The position numbers were made by a program, and so were the translations under genes. The notes below the pieces were generated by a model. It saw only the letters and a program-made list of their open reading frames with translations. It was not told the origin of the DNA and did no database searches. A stretch of 64,000 nt of DNA from RGIG6375 sp964472725 (GTDB taxonomy: Bacteria; Bacillota; Clostridia; Oscillospirales; Oscillospiraceae): the NCBI GenBank assembly GCA_964472725.1, contig CAYYLZ010000007.1, forward strand, positions 3,141 through 67,140. Reading direction: 5' to 3'. This document shows positions 31,370 to 40,574 of this stretch, piece by piece; the stretch's first letter is position 1, and the number at the start of each line of letters is the position of its first letter.

Positions 31370-31969
31370 TCAATATCCCAACTCTTCGTTTATCAGCACG
31401 ACTTCCGTTTCGCCGATGCCGAACATGGGGCGCAGCAGAGTGGAAACACCGCCGCAGATTCGCTGGGGACAGCTGCAGTCATGGCATTTCAATTCACCGG
31501 TGGCGCAGGGCGTTTTCATATTAAGGCGGCGGGCATTAAGGGGCGAGGCCACGTTGCGGGCACGGTGAAGCGCCGCGGCGCCGTCGGGCGCTATCTTATT
31601 CACGCCTGCCACGATGATAAGCTTTTCGTGGCCGAACATAGTGGATGCGACGCGGTTGCCGTTGCCGTCGATATTCACTATCTCGCCCGTTTCGGCGATA
31701 CCGTTGGCGGAGGACAGATAAACCTGCGCTGTAGCTGCCTTGCGGCGTATCTCGTCCTGGGGCTGCTGGAACCAGTGCCACCAGACGGTATTGTTCTCCA
31801 TAAGGCGCTCATGCACGCCCAGCGCCTCCACGGTCTTGCTGCCGCCGATGCCTACGGTCTTGCCGCTTATCTCCGACACGATATAGTCAGCCGCAGCCTC
31901 CTTATTTTCAAAGAAACTGACCTTGAAGCCATTCTTTTTCAGAGTCTCGATAGTCTTTTTCACGTTCAT
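31370..31969 (-). CDS. LUD domain protein (lactate utilisation type, DUF162)
   Basis: 199 residues of the LutC/YkgG-like LUD fold: TVGIGGSKTVEALGVHERL near the N-terminus, ANGIAETGEIVNIDGNGNRVA, and KLIIVAGVNKIAPD. The C-terminus bears KCHDCSCPQRICGG, a cysteine cluster common in this clade. Stand-alone members may handle lactate or other electron donors, but no LutA/LutB genes are next to it. It follows the esterase gene by 4 nt and is probably co-transcribed with it. Confidence 0.85.
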   Translation of the reverse strand: MNVKKTIETLKKNGFKVSFFENKEAAADYIVSEISGKTVGIGGSKTVEALGVHERLMENNTVWWHWFQQPQDEIRRKAATAQVYLSSANGIAETGEIVNIDGNGNRVASTMFGHEKLIIVAGVNKIAPDGAAALHRARNVASPLNARRLNMKTPCATGELKCHDCSCPQRICGGVSTLLRPMFGIGETEVVLINEELGY

Positions 31970-31973
31970 TTTC

Positions 31974-32624
31974 TCACACTCCCGATATATAATCTATTGC
32001 CCGCGCCATTCGCAGGGGTGCGTCCTTGAAATGATTTCCCTCGTTAATTTCAAACTTCGCCGACAGCAGCCGTGCGGTAAGGCGGGAATTTTCCTCCACC
32101 ATGCGCATGCGCGGGTCGCGAGCGTTCTTCTCACGGTCGCCAAGGGATATATACACCCGCTCCGGCTGAATTTTCAGTACGTTTGCCTGAATATAGTCCG
32201 TCCAGCCGTCAAACCACAATGAGCCGGAAGCCGAGGCTGCAAGGCTGAACAACTCCGTATTGTATACGCTCCACAGGGCAAAAAGGCCACCCAGTGAATA
32301 ACCGGCAATGCCACGTTTCACCGGTGTGAAACCCAGCAGTTTCTCCACCTCGGGTACAATATCGCTTTCAAGCTGCCGCAGATACTCACCTGCTTTGCCC
32401 GCAAAATCCTCGCCGCCCTTGAAGGCTCGCGCCGCAGGCCACGGTGACATATCCGTGTTCCAATCGATGCCCGAAACGCAGACCAACGTGGCTGCTTTTG
32501 CCGACGCGGCAAATATCTCCGCGCATTCTTCGGCGGCGGTATGGAGATAGATCAGCGGGCGTTCCTCCGTTTTTTCGGCTTTGAACACATTGGCAGCATA
32601 CCTGCTCAGCTCTATTTTTTCCAT
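31974..32624 (-). CDS. Alpha/beta hydrolase (esterase)
   Basis: 216-residue alpha/beta hydrolase. The nucleophile elbow GYSLGGLFALWS (Ser about 114) is clear; the acid is likely Asp in GDREKNARDP and the His in NEGNHFKDAP near the C-terminus. Related to the esterase D/enterochelin-esterase-like group. It lacks a signal peptide, so cytoplasmic. First gene of a two-gene leftward unit with the LUD protein. Substrate unknown. Confidence 0.82.
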   Translation of the reverse strand: MEKIELSRYAANVFKAEKTEERPLIYLHTAAEECAEIFAASAKAATLVCVSGIDWNTDMSPWPAARAFKGGEDFAGKAGEYLRQLESDIVPEVEKLLGFTPVKRGIAGYSLGGLFALWSVYNTELFSLAASASGSLWFDGWTDYIQANVLKIQPERVYISLGDREKNARDPRMRMVEENSRLTARLLSAKFEINEGNHFKDAPLRMARAIDYISGV

Positions 32625-32728
32625 ACCCTCACCTCCGTTTTTTTCATTGTATCACGCCGACTTTAAAGTTTCAATACGCCGAGTTGACAGGGCAGCGGTT
32701 TTGAATTACACTCAATACGGTGATAATT

Positions 32729-33889
32729 ATGACTAACACAAAAAACTACGACGTTTCTATAACCCCCTGCTCCGATTACGCCGAGGCCGAGGCCGCTCTC
32801 ATTCGTGTACTTGAACCCATCGGCGGCCTTGATTGGGTACAGCCGGGTATGAAAATCGCGGTAAAGGTCAATCTTGTGACCGCCATGAAGCCCGACACCG
32901 CCGGCACCACCCACCCTGCGCTGGTCTGCGCGCTCACTAAGCTGCTCACTCAGCGGGGCGCCGAGGTCATAATCGGCGACAGCCCCGGCGGCATATACAG
33001 CAGCGTGTACCTCAACCGTGTCTATAGCGTCACCGGCATGCGCGACGCCATCGAATACGGTGCAAAGCTCAACGACAACTTCGGGCAAAGCGAGGTGAGC
33101 TTTCCCGAGGCCAAGGTGCTCAAAAGCTTCACCTGTACCTCATGGCTGCTGGAGGCCGACGCCATCATTGATTTCTGCAAGCTGAAGTCCCACGGCATGA
33201 TGGGTATGTCCGGTGCGGTGAAGAATATGTTCGGCGCCATACCCGGCACCATGAAGCCGGAGTATCACTACAAATACCCCAACTACCCGGATTTCGCCGA
33301 TATGCTGGTTGACCTGAACGAATATTTCAAGCCCCGGCTGGCTATTGCCGACGCCATAGTGGGCATGGAGGGCAACGGTCCCACCGCCGGCAAGCCCCGT
33401 CAAATTGGCGCGCTGCTGGCCTCCTTCTCCACCTATAAGCTGGACGTTGCCTGCGCCGCCCTCATTGGTCTGAGCAAGGACGATGTGCCCACGCTTGAAG
33501 CCGCCCAGCGTCGGGGTCTTGCTCCCGCCGACCATGGAGAGCTTAGCATCTGCGGCCCCTTCGATGAGCTGACCGTCAGCGATTTCGACCACGTGGCCGT
33601 TCACAACAGCCTGCTTTTCTCCGGCAACGGCACAAACCCCGTTCTCCGCGCGTTCAGCGCTTTCGCAGGCAAGTTGCTCATTTCCCGTCCCAAGCTGAAA
33701 TCCTCCGAATGTGTAGGCTGCGGAGTATGCGCGGGCATCTGCCCCGCCAAGGCCATAGTTATCGAAAACAAGCTGGCAGTCATCGACAAGGACAAATGTA
33801 TCCGCTGCTTCTGCTGCCAGGAATTCTGTCCCAAGGGTGCCATGAAGGTAAAACGTCCGTTAGCGGCAAGAATAGCGGCAAAACTTTAA
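32729..33889 (+). CDS. DUF362 protein with C-terminal 2[4Fe-4S] ferredoxin
   Basis: 386 residues. The N-terminal DUF362 domain (MKIAVKVNLVTAMKPDT, THPALVCALTKLL, IGDSPGG, DFCKLKSHGMMGMSGAVKN MF) is followed by a dicluster ferredoxin (CVGCGVCAGICPAKAI and CIRCFCCQEFCPKGAM). Function is unknown; such proteins are widespread in strict anaerobes. ATG 32729 follows GGTGATAATT; a GTG three codons upstream is an alternative. Flanked by the esterase (divergent) and a MerR gene (85 nt downstream). Confidence 0.87.
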   Translation: MTNTKNYDVSITPCSDYAEAEAALIRVLEPIGGLDWVQPGMKIAVKVNLVTAMKPDTAGTTHPALVCALTKLLTQRGAEVIIGDSPGGIYSSVYLNRVYSVTGMRDAIEYGAKLNDNFGQSEVSFPEAKVLKSFTCTSWLLEADAIIDFCKLKSHGMMGMSGAVKNMFGAIPGTMKPEYHYKYPNYPDFADMLVDLNEYFKPRLAIADAIVGMEGNGPTAGKPRQIGALLASFSTYKLDVACAALIGLSKDDVPTLEAAQRRGLAPADHGELSICGPFDELTVSDFDHVAVHNSLLFSGNGTNPVLRAFSAFAGKLLISRPKLKSSECVGCGVCAGICPAKAIVIENKLAVIDKDKCIRCFCCQEFCPKGAMKVKRPLAARIAAKL

Positions 33890-33973
33890 GAAAAGCAAAA
33901 AATCCCCTTGGGTCAGGTATTGCTTGTGACGCTGCGTAATACTGTATTATTGCAGCATAAGGAGGTGAAAGCT

Positions 33974-34690
33974 ATGTCAATATACACAACCGGAGAAGTT
34001 GCGAAGCAGTGCGGCGTATCCGTGCGCACCGTTCAATACTACGACACCCGCGGCATTCTCACTCCCAGCCAACTCAGCGAGGGCGGCAGGCGGCTGTATT
34101 CCGAGGACGACCTGCGGCAGATGAAGGTAATATGCTTCCTGCGGGAATTGGGTCTGCCAATAAGCAGTATCGGTCAACTGCTGAGCGAGGCGGATCCGGG
34201 CAGCGTTATTTCCCTGCTGCTGCAACAGCAGGAGCAGCTGCTGCAGGAGGAGATATCCCAGCAGCAGGCTCAGTTGGCTCGCATCGCCGAGCTTGCAAAG
34301 GGCCTGAAACACGTGGAAAACTTCTCCGTTGAATCCATCAATGATATAGCTCACATTATGGAAAACAAAAAGAAAATAAGAAAGCTGCGCGCGCTCATTA
34401 TCACCATCGGCATAATTATGGACATCATCGAAATCGGCACTATTATTCTTTGGGTGACCAAAGGAATATGGTGGCCTTTCGCAGTGGGTATGTGCATCGT
34501 GGTCGCTCTCGGCATCTGGATATCCTCGGTTTACTTTAAAAAGACCGCCTACATCTGCCCCCAGTGCCACAAGGTATTCAAGCCCCGCTTCAGGGAGGCC
34601 TTTTGGGCTGTGCACACGCCCCGCACCCGCCGCCTGACCTGCCCCGACTGCGGTCACAAGGGTTTCTGCGTGGAAACCTACGGTGAATAA
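33974..34690 (+). CDS. MerR regulator fused to membrane segment and zinc ribbon
   Basis: 238 residues. A MerR HTH occupies 1-70 (YTTGEVAKQCGVSVRTVQYY, FLRELGLPISSIGQLL), followed by a Gln-rich coiled coil (LLLQQQEQLLQEEISQQQAQ), two hydrophobic helices (LIITIGIIMDIIEIGTIIL and PFAVGMCIVVALGIWIS), and a C-terminal zinc ribbon (ICPQCH..CPDCGH). A membrane-tethered transcription factor is implied. ATG 33974 follows GGAGGTGAAAGC; upstream in-frame codons are unlikely. Target and signal unknown. A second membrane-fused MerR lies at 36897. Confidence 0.85.
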   Translation: MSIYTTGEVAKQCGVSVRTVQYYDTRGILTPSQLSEGGRRLYSEDDLRQMKVICFLRELGLPISSIGQLLSEADPGSVISLLLQQQEQLLQEEISQQQAQLARIAELAKGLKHVENFSVESINDIAHIMENKKKIRKLRALIITIGIIMDIIEIGTIILWVTKGIWWPFAVGMCIVVALGIWISSVYFKKTAYICPQCHKVFKPRFREAFWAVHTPRTRRLTCPDCGHKGFCVETYGE

Positions 34691-34703
34691 TCCCATCAAA
34701 CGA

Positions 34704-34734
34704 AATACCGGAAAGCCGCTGGCTTTCCGGTATT
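34704..34734. terminator. Bidirectional terminator
   Basis: AATACCGGAAAGCC / GGCTTTCCGGTATT around GCT, then TGTTGTTTTT; between the convergent MerR and alcohol dehydrogenase genes. Confidence 0.85.
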
Positions 34735-34741
34735 GTTGTTT

Positions 34742-35800
34742 TTATTCACCTTCGATGTGGTTGCAGCGGATAAGTATTTTCGGCCACTTGCCGGAAATCT
34801 GTGCCTCAAAGGCAGCCTCGGCATCGTCAATGTCGAACACCTTCTGAGTGAAGTCCTCAAGCTGCATTCTGGGCATGAGCTGGAGGGCGCGGGGGAATGC
34901 GTAGGGCGCAACGTAGAGTCCGGTGATCTCAAGCTCGTTGTAGTAGCAGAACTTATAGAGGTTGAGAGGCATCTCGAAATCGTTGGGATACATTGCGGCG
35001 TAAATGAGCTTGCCTCCCTTGGCAGTGATGAAGGGCAGAGGATAAACCGCGTGAACGGAGCCGGAGCAGTCGATGACAACGTCGTATCCGATGCCGTCGG
35101 TAAGGCGCATCGCCTCTTCCTTAACGTCCTGAGTGGTGGGGTCGATAACGTACTGGGCGCCGTACTTCTTCGCCAGCTCACGGCGCTCGGCGATAGGCTC
35201 GATGAGCGTCAGGGAAGTAGCGCCGGACATGTGGATAGCCTGCAGGATAAGCAGACCGATGGGGCCGCCGCCGCTGATGGCTACTCGCTGGCCTGCCTTC
35301 ATGCCGACCTTATCCATGGCACGCACGGCAATAGCGGTAGGCTCGAGAAGGCAGCCGGTCTTGAGGCTGACATCGTCAGGCAGCTTATAGACCTGAGATT
35401 CGTGCCATACTACATACTCAGCCATGCCGGGGTTATTGGACTCATCAGCGTGAATACAGAACTGCTGCTGACCGTTCTGGCAGTAGTAGCAGGTGCCGCA
35501 GAAGTGGAGGAAGTTGCCGGCAACGCGGTCGCCGACCTTAAGTCCCTTCTTGGTGGCCTTGGGGCCAAGCTCTACGATAACGCCGGAGACCTCATGGCCA
35601 ATGCCGAAGGGAGGCTCCCAGCCAAAAATATTTTCAACCAGATGGGGATCGGAACCGCAGATGGAGCAGTAAGCTACCTTAATTCTTACGTCCTCGTCGC
35701 CCAAGGGCTGCTGAGGAATATCGAGAACCTCTACCTTGCCGCGGGTCTCGGGATTGGGGTCTCTGAGGCTGCCGACCTTAACAACGTGGATACATTTCAT
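34742..35800 (-). CDS. Zinc-dependent medium-chain alcohol dehydrogenase
   Basis: 352-residue MDR enzyme. Catalytic zinc site CSICGSDPH and GHEVSG, the structural-zinc lobe CGTCYYCQNGQQQFC (all four cysteines present), and the NAD-binding motif VAISGGGPIGLLILQ (about residue 170) are intact. Sorbitol dehydrogenase/threonine dehydrogenase-like; the polyol or alcohol substrate is not predictable. It stands alone with GGAGG before ATG. Confidence 0.9.
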   Translation of the reverse strand: MKCIHVVKVGSLRDPNPETRGKVEVLDIPQQPLGDEDVRIKVAYCSICGSDPHLVENIFGWEPPFGIGHEVSGVIVELGPKATKKGLKVGDRVAGNFLHFCGTCYYCQNGQQQFCIHADESNNPGMAEYVVWHESQVYKLPDDVSLKTGCLLEPTAIAVRAMDKVGMKAGQRVAISGGGPIGLLILQAIHMSGATSLTLIEPIAERRELAKKYGAQYVIDPTTQDVKEEAMRLTDGIGYDVVIDCSGSVHAVYPLPFITAKGGKLIYAAMYPNDFEMPLNLYKFCYYNELEITGLYVAPYAFPRALQLMPRMQLEDFTQKVFDIDDAEAAFEAQISGKWPKILIRCNHIEGE

Positions 35801-35867
35801 GGTATTACCTCCGTAATCAGTTTGTATGCAATAAGTATACCACGCTGGCGGCGAAAATGCTATACGA

Positions 35868-36365
35868 TTATGCGAAATTCATCGCTTCCGCTATTGCCAC
35901 CGCCTCTTCGATGGTGGTGGCGGGAGCGGAAACTACTTTACCTTTCCACAGATCAATCCCCGTCCCCGCTCCACTGAGGAAAATCAGCATACTATCAAAT
36001 TCGTCCTGCGTATAAAGAGAGCCTAAATCAACGGTCTTGTAGTGAACCCTGCTAAAGTAATATATTGATGCTATCTTCATACCGTGGCTTTTCGCCACAC
36101 GCAATTCCATTTCCAGTTCTTCCTCATAATCGTTCACCTCGGAAATGCGTATGCTGCCTATAAAGCGGTCATCCTTGATAAGGTAATCGTAATATCTACC
36201 CTTTATAGCTATTCCCTCAGGTTCACCCACGGTAGGGTCATTCTTATCCCATATCACGCAGGGCATACTAATATCCACATCTCGTCCGATTGGGATATAA
36301 TACAAAGCCACGAAAATAACACCCAATATCAGCAGAACTGTAATTATTCGGTTTATATACTTCAC
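35868..36365 (-). CDS. Small membrane-anchored protein, paralogue A
   Basis: 165 residues: N-terminal membrane anchor (IITVLLILGVIFVALYYI), then an extracytoplasmic domain with SMPCVIWDKNDPTVGEPEG, GRYYDYLIKDD and a C-terminal SAPATTIEEAVAIAEAM. The neighbour at 36388 is a paralogue with the same motifs. No family recognised. Start is GTG after AGGTGAG. It is the last gene of a three-gene leftward unit headed by the MerR-RDD gene, suggesting that the regulator and the two proteins act together. Confidence 0.65.
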   Translation of the reverse strand: MKYINRIITVLLILGVIFVALYYIPIGRDVDISMPCVIWDKNDPTVGEPEGIAIKGRYYDYLIKDDRFIGSIRISEVNDYEEELEMELRVAKSHGMKIASIYYFSRVHYKTVDLGSLYTQDEFDSMLIFLSGAGTGIDLWKGKVVSAPATTIEEAVAIAEAMNFA

Positions 36366-36387
36366 AGTCTCACCTGCCTTTCAGCGA

Positions 36388-36888
36388 TTACGTTAAATGC
36401 ATGTTTTCCGCGATTGCAACCGCCTCTTCGACGGTAGCTGCGGGGGCGGAAATGTATTTGCCGTCAAATTGATAGTATTTTTCATTGTCCACAAATATAC
36501 AGACCTTATCAAAGAGCCCGTCCATGAACAGTGAACCGACGTAATATATTTTTTGATATTTGCTGCTGAAATAATGTAGCAGACATTGCTTGCCGCCGAC
36601 GATTTTCACATCATTTAACAGCAGCTTAAAATCGGACACTTCGGCTTCGGAATTCAGGTCGGAAATGGTCACCGTTCCCATAAAGTAGTCATCATCCCTC
36701 AGGAGGTAATCGTAGTATTTGCCTTTTATCGCTATGCCCTCAGCATCACCGACAGTGGGGTTTTCAACATCCCACGCCACGCAAGGCATACTCTTATCAA
36801 CATTGCGGCGCAGTGGGATAAAGTACAAGGCTGCGAAAATCACAGCTAATATTATTACGCCTGCAATTATTCGGTTTCTGTACTTCAC
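36388..36888 (-). CDS. Small membrane-anchored protein, paralogue B
   Basis: 166 residues, GTG start. N-terminal anchor IIAGVIILAVIFAALYFI, then SMPCVAWDVENPTVGDAEG, GKYYDYLLRDDDYF and SAPAATVEEAVAIAENM as in paralogue A, giving a clear tandem duplication. The middle differs more, with extra cysteine in GGKQCLLHYF. It is 8 nt after the MerR-RDD stop. Unknown function; likely located outside the membrane. Confidence 0.65.
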   Translation of the reverse strand: MKYRNRIIAGVIILAVIFAALYFIPLRRNVDKSMPCVAWDVENPTVGDAEGIAIKGKYYDYLLRDDDYFMGTVTISDLNSEAEVSDFKLLLNDVKIVGGKQCLLHYFSSKYQKIYYVGSLFMDGLFDKVCIFVDNEKYYQFDGKYISAPAATVEEAVAIAENMHLT

Positions 36889-36896
36889 AGGCTCGC

Positions 36897-38336
36897 CTAC
36901 TTTACAATGCTTATGGTAAATTCTTCTCTATACAGCGACTTAACATTGTCCTTCGCTACCAGCATACCGCCCACATCGTAATAGCCGCTGTATTCAATGT
37001 CGCGGTTTATGCTTATACCGCTCACCTTGAAGCTGCAATCCCTGAAAGGCTCGTTGCGCAGCTTGCGCTCTATAAAGGAGCGGTTGCTGTTCACTACGCC
37101 CATCTCCTTGCGGGCACCGCCAAATGCCAACGCTATCACCAGCTGTTCATTTACGCAGTCAGCGGCAAAATCAGCATCACGCACTTCGCCGTGGGCGACA
37201 ATTTGGGTTATAACTCCGTTCTCCAAGGTGTACTCAAACTCAAGACGGGGCTTCTTCTCGAAGCTTATCACCACGGCTCCCTGCTCGCTTATTTCACCGA
37301 TAGAACCATCACTGCCGTCCACCTCCGACACATAAAGCTGACCTTCCTCTGTCATGTGACGCATATTCAGGTCATAAATCTCGATCATTGCATTATAGTT
37401 CTCTGCAAACTGCGCCACGGTCAAATCGCCCCGATTGGGCGGCAGCTGAGAGCAGTACACCGTAATCACTATCGTCACTATCCACAGCACTATCGCCGTG
37501 GGAATGGCTACCGCGTTCTTCCAGTTCATCGGGCGGGGGACTACGTTTGAGTAGTCCTCCCAGTACAGGGAAAGCCCCTCGTCGGCACGCTTGTAGCTTT
37601 TCCAGTTCATTATCCACTCCACTATGGGAATGGTGAAGCCCATGCCGTATATAAGGACATATTTCGTGCGCTGCCAGCCCACACCGTAGCTAAGACGACC
37701 TCCGTCATTATTGGTGACACGCAGACTGAAAAGGAATTTGCCCAGCGTTGTTCCGAAAATTCTCAGCAGCAGCGGTTCAACAAGGAGCATCACCACAACG
37801 GTAAGCACGGAAAGGAGCAAATTGGACTTCGTTGCACCCCGCAGCGTAAAGGAAAATATAGTTACCAGTACCAGGCGGTACAGCAGCAGGTCAGCGGCAC
37901 GGGCGAAATATCTGCGCCACTGGCAGGGCGGGTACTGAGGCATTCCCGGCCCTATAACTATCACCGGCTCATCTTCCGGCAGGGCGTTCTTGTACTTTGC
38001 GGCATTGAGTGTGGCGTAGCTTTCCCCCGCTCCGCGCATAGCGCGGCAGAGGTTCTTGGCTTCTTCAAGAGCTTTCGCTTCGCTTTCCAGCTCACGGAGG
38101 CGGCGGGACAGAACGGCGCTCAGCTCGTCCTCACCCTTCTGCAGGGCGCGGATATCCTCCAAAGAAACACCCACGCCGCGCAGCAGCTTTATTTTCTCCA
38201 GCACCGCCAGTTCCTCCTCGGAATAGGTGCGGTAGCCGTTGGGCAGGCGCTTGGGGTCGATAAGTCCCTCCTGCTCATAATAGCGTATATTCGCTCTCGG
38301 TATGCCCGAAAGATTTTCTATCTCCTTTATGGTCAT
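36897..38336 (-). CDS. MerR-type regulator fused to RDD membrane domain
   Basis: 479 residues. A MerR HTH is at 1-70 (TIKEIENLSGIPRANIRYYE, YSEEELAVLEKIKLLRGVG), then a short coiled coil, a proline-rich spacer, an RDD-type membrane domain with several helices (RRYFARAADLLLYRLVLVTI, GTTLGKFLFSLRVTNNDG), one more TM (AIPTAIVLWIVTIVITVY) and a C-terminal domain of about 170 residues that should lie outside. ATG 38336 follows GGAGG by 7 nt. The layout implies a one-component membrane sensor-regulator. It leads the two paralogous anchored proteins. Confidence 0.85.
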   Translation of the reverse strand: MTIKEIENLSGIPRANIRYYEQEGLIDPKRLPNGYRTYSEEELAVLEKIKLLRGVGVSLEDIRALQKGEDELSAVLSRRLRELESEAKALEEAKNLCRAMRGAGESYATLNAAKYKNALPEDEPVIVIGPGMPQYPPCQWRRYFARAADLLLYRLVLVTIFSFTLRGATKSNLLLSVLTVVVMLLVEPLLLRIFGTTLGKFLFSLRVTNNDGGRLSYGVGWQRTKYVLIYGMGFTIPIVEWIMNWKSYKRADEGLSLYWEDYSNVVPRPMNWKNAVAIPTAIVLWIVTIVITVYCSQLPPNRGDLTVAQFAENYNAMIEIYDLNMRHMTEEGQLYVSEVDGSDGSIGEISEQGAVVISFEKKPRLEFEYTLENGVITQIVAHGEVRDADFAADCVNEQLVIALAFGGARKEMGVVNSNRSFIERKLRNEPFRDCSFKVSGISINRDIEYSGYYDVGGMLVAKDNVKSLYREEFTISIVK

Positions 38337-38458
38337 TTGCAAGCCTCCTTTGAGCTCAGCATAAGCTATAAAGTTGCTTTACAGTCAAGAGTTTTTTCTC
38401 TGTTTATTGATATTTTATCATATACAGCCTTGCTGCGCCACCATATTGGCATAAAAAA

Positions 38459-38488
38459 GCTCGGGGCGCCATAAAGGCGCCCCGAACA
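38459..38488 (-). terminator. Terminator of solute-binding protein gene 1
   Basis: TTCGGGGCGCC / GGCGCCCCGAgc stem with TTTAT loop, followed on the minus strand by TTTTTTATGCC. Confidence 0.85.
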
Positions 38489-38502
38489 AAAATTAGGTTG
38501 TG

Positions 38503-40254
38503 TTATGCGTTCTCAGCCATGTAAGCGTCGAATGCAGTCTGGTAAATCTCAAGGATCTTAGCCATACCGAGGTCCATTGCACCCTGAACATAAGCGTCCC
38601 ACTCGTCCATAGACTTCTCGCCTACGAAGAATGCTGCATAGTTCTCGTTGATATAGGTTGCAACGTCGCTGGAGTAAGCGCTGACTTCCTCGCTCTCGTC
38701 ATCGGACAGACGGAAGCCGGTGGGAACGTCATACTCACCCTCGTAGCCCTCTATAACCCATCTCTCGGTCATTTCGAGGAGCTCGTTGCCGCCGGGATAT
38801 GCATACTGACGAGCCTGAGAGAAGAGGGTTGCGTCGCCGAGGTTGTTAGCGGAGTACATGAGCAGTGCCCACTGGGCGCCCATTCCTTCGGGATGATTGT
38901 TGATGAAATCGGTGAGCATTCTCTCGCCGTTTTCGTCATAATCCCAAACAACACCCTGGGGACCCCAGCTGGAGTACTCGGAGCCTGCGGGGCTGTAGAA
39001 CCAGTCACACCAGGTAACTGCAAGAGGAATGTTCTCGCACTTTGCGCTGATGTTAACGTAACCATAGGTCAGATAAGAGAGTTCCTGACCGTACATGAGC
39101 TTCTGACCCTCATACTTTACGGGACGGGTAAGGGAGGTCCACTTTGCATCGGGGTCGGGAGTCTGGGTGATATAGTCGTTGATCTGGCTGGGAGTCATGG
39201 AAACGTAAGCAGTAGCACCGGTGGTGATCTGGTTTACCATTTCGTTATTGCCGATGTAGCCGGGCCAGCCGGGATCGATAAGGCCTTCCTTATACCACTG
39301 AGCCATCATGGCGGTAATATCCTTGTCGTCCTGAGTAGTCAGGGTGTACTGGATCTTGCCGTCCACAACCTTGCTGAAAGGCATACCGTAGGAGTTGAGG
39401 AGAATAGCGGTGTTGTAGCCGGATGCGAAGTAGCCGGGAACCATTTCGATGGTCTGGAACACTTCCATGGGCCACTCTATGCCCAGTTCATTCTTGAAGC
39501 GATAAAGCATATCGTGGATATCGTCATAGGTAACGATGTCCTGCCAGGTGAGACCCAAGTCTTCAAGGAAGTCTTCACGTACGCACCAGCCGGTGGTGGG
39601 GGTGGGGTCGGAGAGGATACCGTAGAACCAGCCTACGATGCCTTCCTTATAATAAACAGTGTTGGTAAGGCCGTCCTTATCAATAGCCTTTACCTGATAG
39701 AAGTAGTTGGGAGCATAATCTCTGTAATCCCAAATGTTTATAAACCAACCTTCGTTGATGGCGTCCTCTGCAGACTTGCCGTAATAGGTAAGGCCGAGGG
39801 ACATGATGTCGGGCAGGTCATCAGAAGCCAGCATAACCGCAAAGTTCTGGCTCTTGGTTTCTACGGGAGTAACCACATACTCGATGTTAACACCGGTCAT
39901 TTCGGCGAGTTCACGCTGGTACTCCATGCTGCCAAAGCCATCAGCGGGAATGTACTGAGGAGTATAGCAGGTGTTCCAATAGGTAATGACCTCGTCGGTG
40001 GTGCAGAAGGGCTGCTCATACTCGTAGGGAGCATTGGCTATACCCTTTTCATCAGCCTCGAAGTTTCCGGCGGCGAGCTTATAAGGAGAATCTTCCTGAA
40101 CGTCTTCGCCACCCTGGCTGTCGTTGGGAGTGGTGGTGCTTGTGCCGGGGGTAGTGGTAGGTTGGTCGGGAGCGTCCTTGGGAGCACAACCTGCAAACAT
40201 AGCCACTACGAGCAGCAGAGCAAGCATCAGCGAAAGCAGTTTCTTAACTTTCAT
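38503..40254 (-). CDS. Extracellular solute-binding lipoprotein (family 1), copy 1
   Basis: 583 residues: signal peptide KVKKLLSLMLALLLVVAMF and lipobox FAGC, a Thr/Pro/Ser-rich linker, then a large ABC-type binding domain with SMEYQRELAEMTGVNIEYV, SDDLPDIMSLGLTYYGKSA, TGWCVREDFLEDLGLTWQD and PGYFASGYNTAIL. Related to the long LplA/YtcQ-type oligosaccharide-binding proteins. No ABC permease or ATPase is in the window. ATG 40254 follows AAAGGAAG; the upstream in-frame sequence is non-coding leader. It is a tandem paralogue of the next gene. Confidence 0.88.
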   Translation of the reverse strand: MKVKKLLSLMLALLLVVAMFAGCAPKDAPDQPTTTPGTSTTTPNDSQGGEDVQEDSPYKLAAGNFEADEKGIANAPYEYEQPFCTTDEVITYWNTCYTPQYIPADGFGSMEYQRELAEMTGVNIEYVVTPVETKSQNFAVMLASDDLPDIMSLGLTYYGKSAEDAINEGWFINIWDYRDYAPNYFYQVKAIDKDGLTNTVYYKEGIVGWFYGILSDPTPTTGWCVREDFLEDLGLTWQDIVTYDDIHDMLYRFKNELGIEWPMEVFQTIEMVPGYFASGYNTAILLNSYGMPFSKVVDGKIQYTLTTQDDKDITAMMAQWYKEGLIDPGWPGYIGNNEMVNQITTGATAYVSMTPSQINDYITQTPDPDAKWTSLTRPVKYEGQKLMYGQELSYLTYGYVNISAKCENIPLAVTWCDWFYSPAGSEYSSWGPQGVVWDYDENGERMLTDFINNHPEGMGAQWALLMYSANNLGDATLFSQARQYAYPGGNELLEMTERWVIEGYEGEYDVPTGFRLSDDESEEVSAYSSDVATYINENYAAFFVGEKSMDEWDAYVQGAMDLGMAKILEIYQTAFDAYMAENA

Positions 40255-40313
40255 TTGACAATCTTCCTTTCCAAATTTTGACATAGTCAACAAATCGAAC
40301 ATTTCCTTCACAC

Positions 40314-40376
40314 ATTTTTTGACCTGTTGCACACATTCTACCACAGCACAGCAAAAGCGAATGTTTTCGCCAAGAC
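40314..40376 (-). promoter_or_regulatory. Upstream block shared by the two solute-binding genes (copy 1)
   Basis: On the minus strand GTCTTGGC-AAAACAT and, further down, TGTGGTAGAAT-TGTGCAACAGGT plus CAAAAAAT recur at nearly the same distance before both genes. TAGAAT is a plausible -10; the remaining conserved bases may be an operator. Confidence 0.5.
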
Positions 40377-40509
40377 ATTACTTTTTAAATTCTTAATATT
40401 TTTGAGTGTTTTTCATCATTTTTTATTAATATTTTGTAACACTTTTATGTTCACCTGTCCGGTTGTATTGAATTCGGTGTTTTTTTCCGCAGCGCCGCAG
40501 GGCAAAAAA

Positions 40510-40541
40510 TTTCCTCCGCAGGCATACACCTGCGGAGGAAA
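40510..40541 (-). terminator. Terminator of solute-binding protein gene 2
   Basis: TTTCCTCCGCAGG / CCTGCGGAGGAAA stem, followed on the minus strand by TTTTTTGCCC. Confidence 0.85.
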
Positions 40542-40574
40542 TCTAAAAATTATACCGTAAATTGCGGCTGTGCC

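Noticed and set aside
34733..35977. A 414-codon plus-strand frame over the Zn-alcohol dehydrogenase.
   Set aside because: Antisense to a gene with complete zinc and NAD motifs; no domain of its own.
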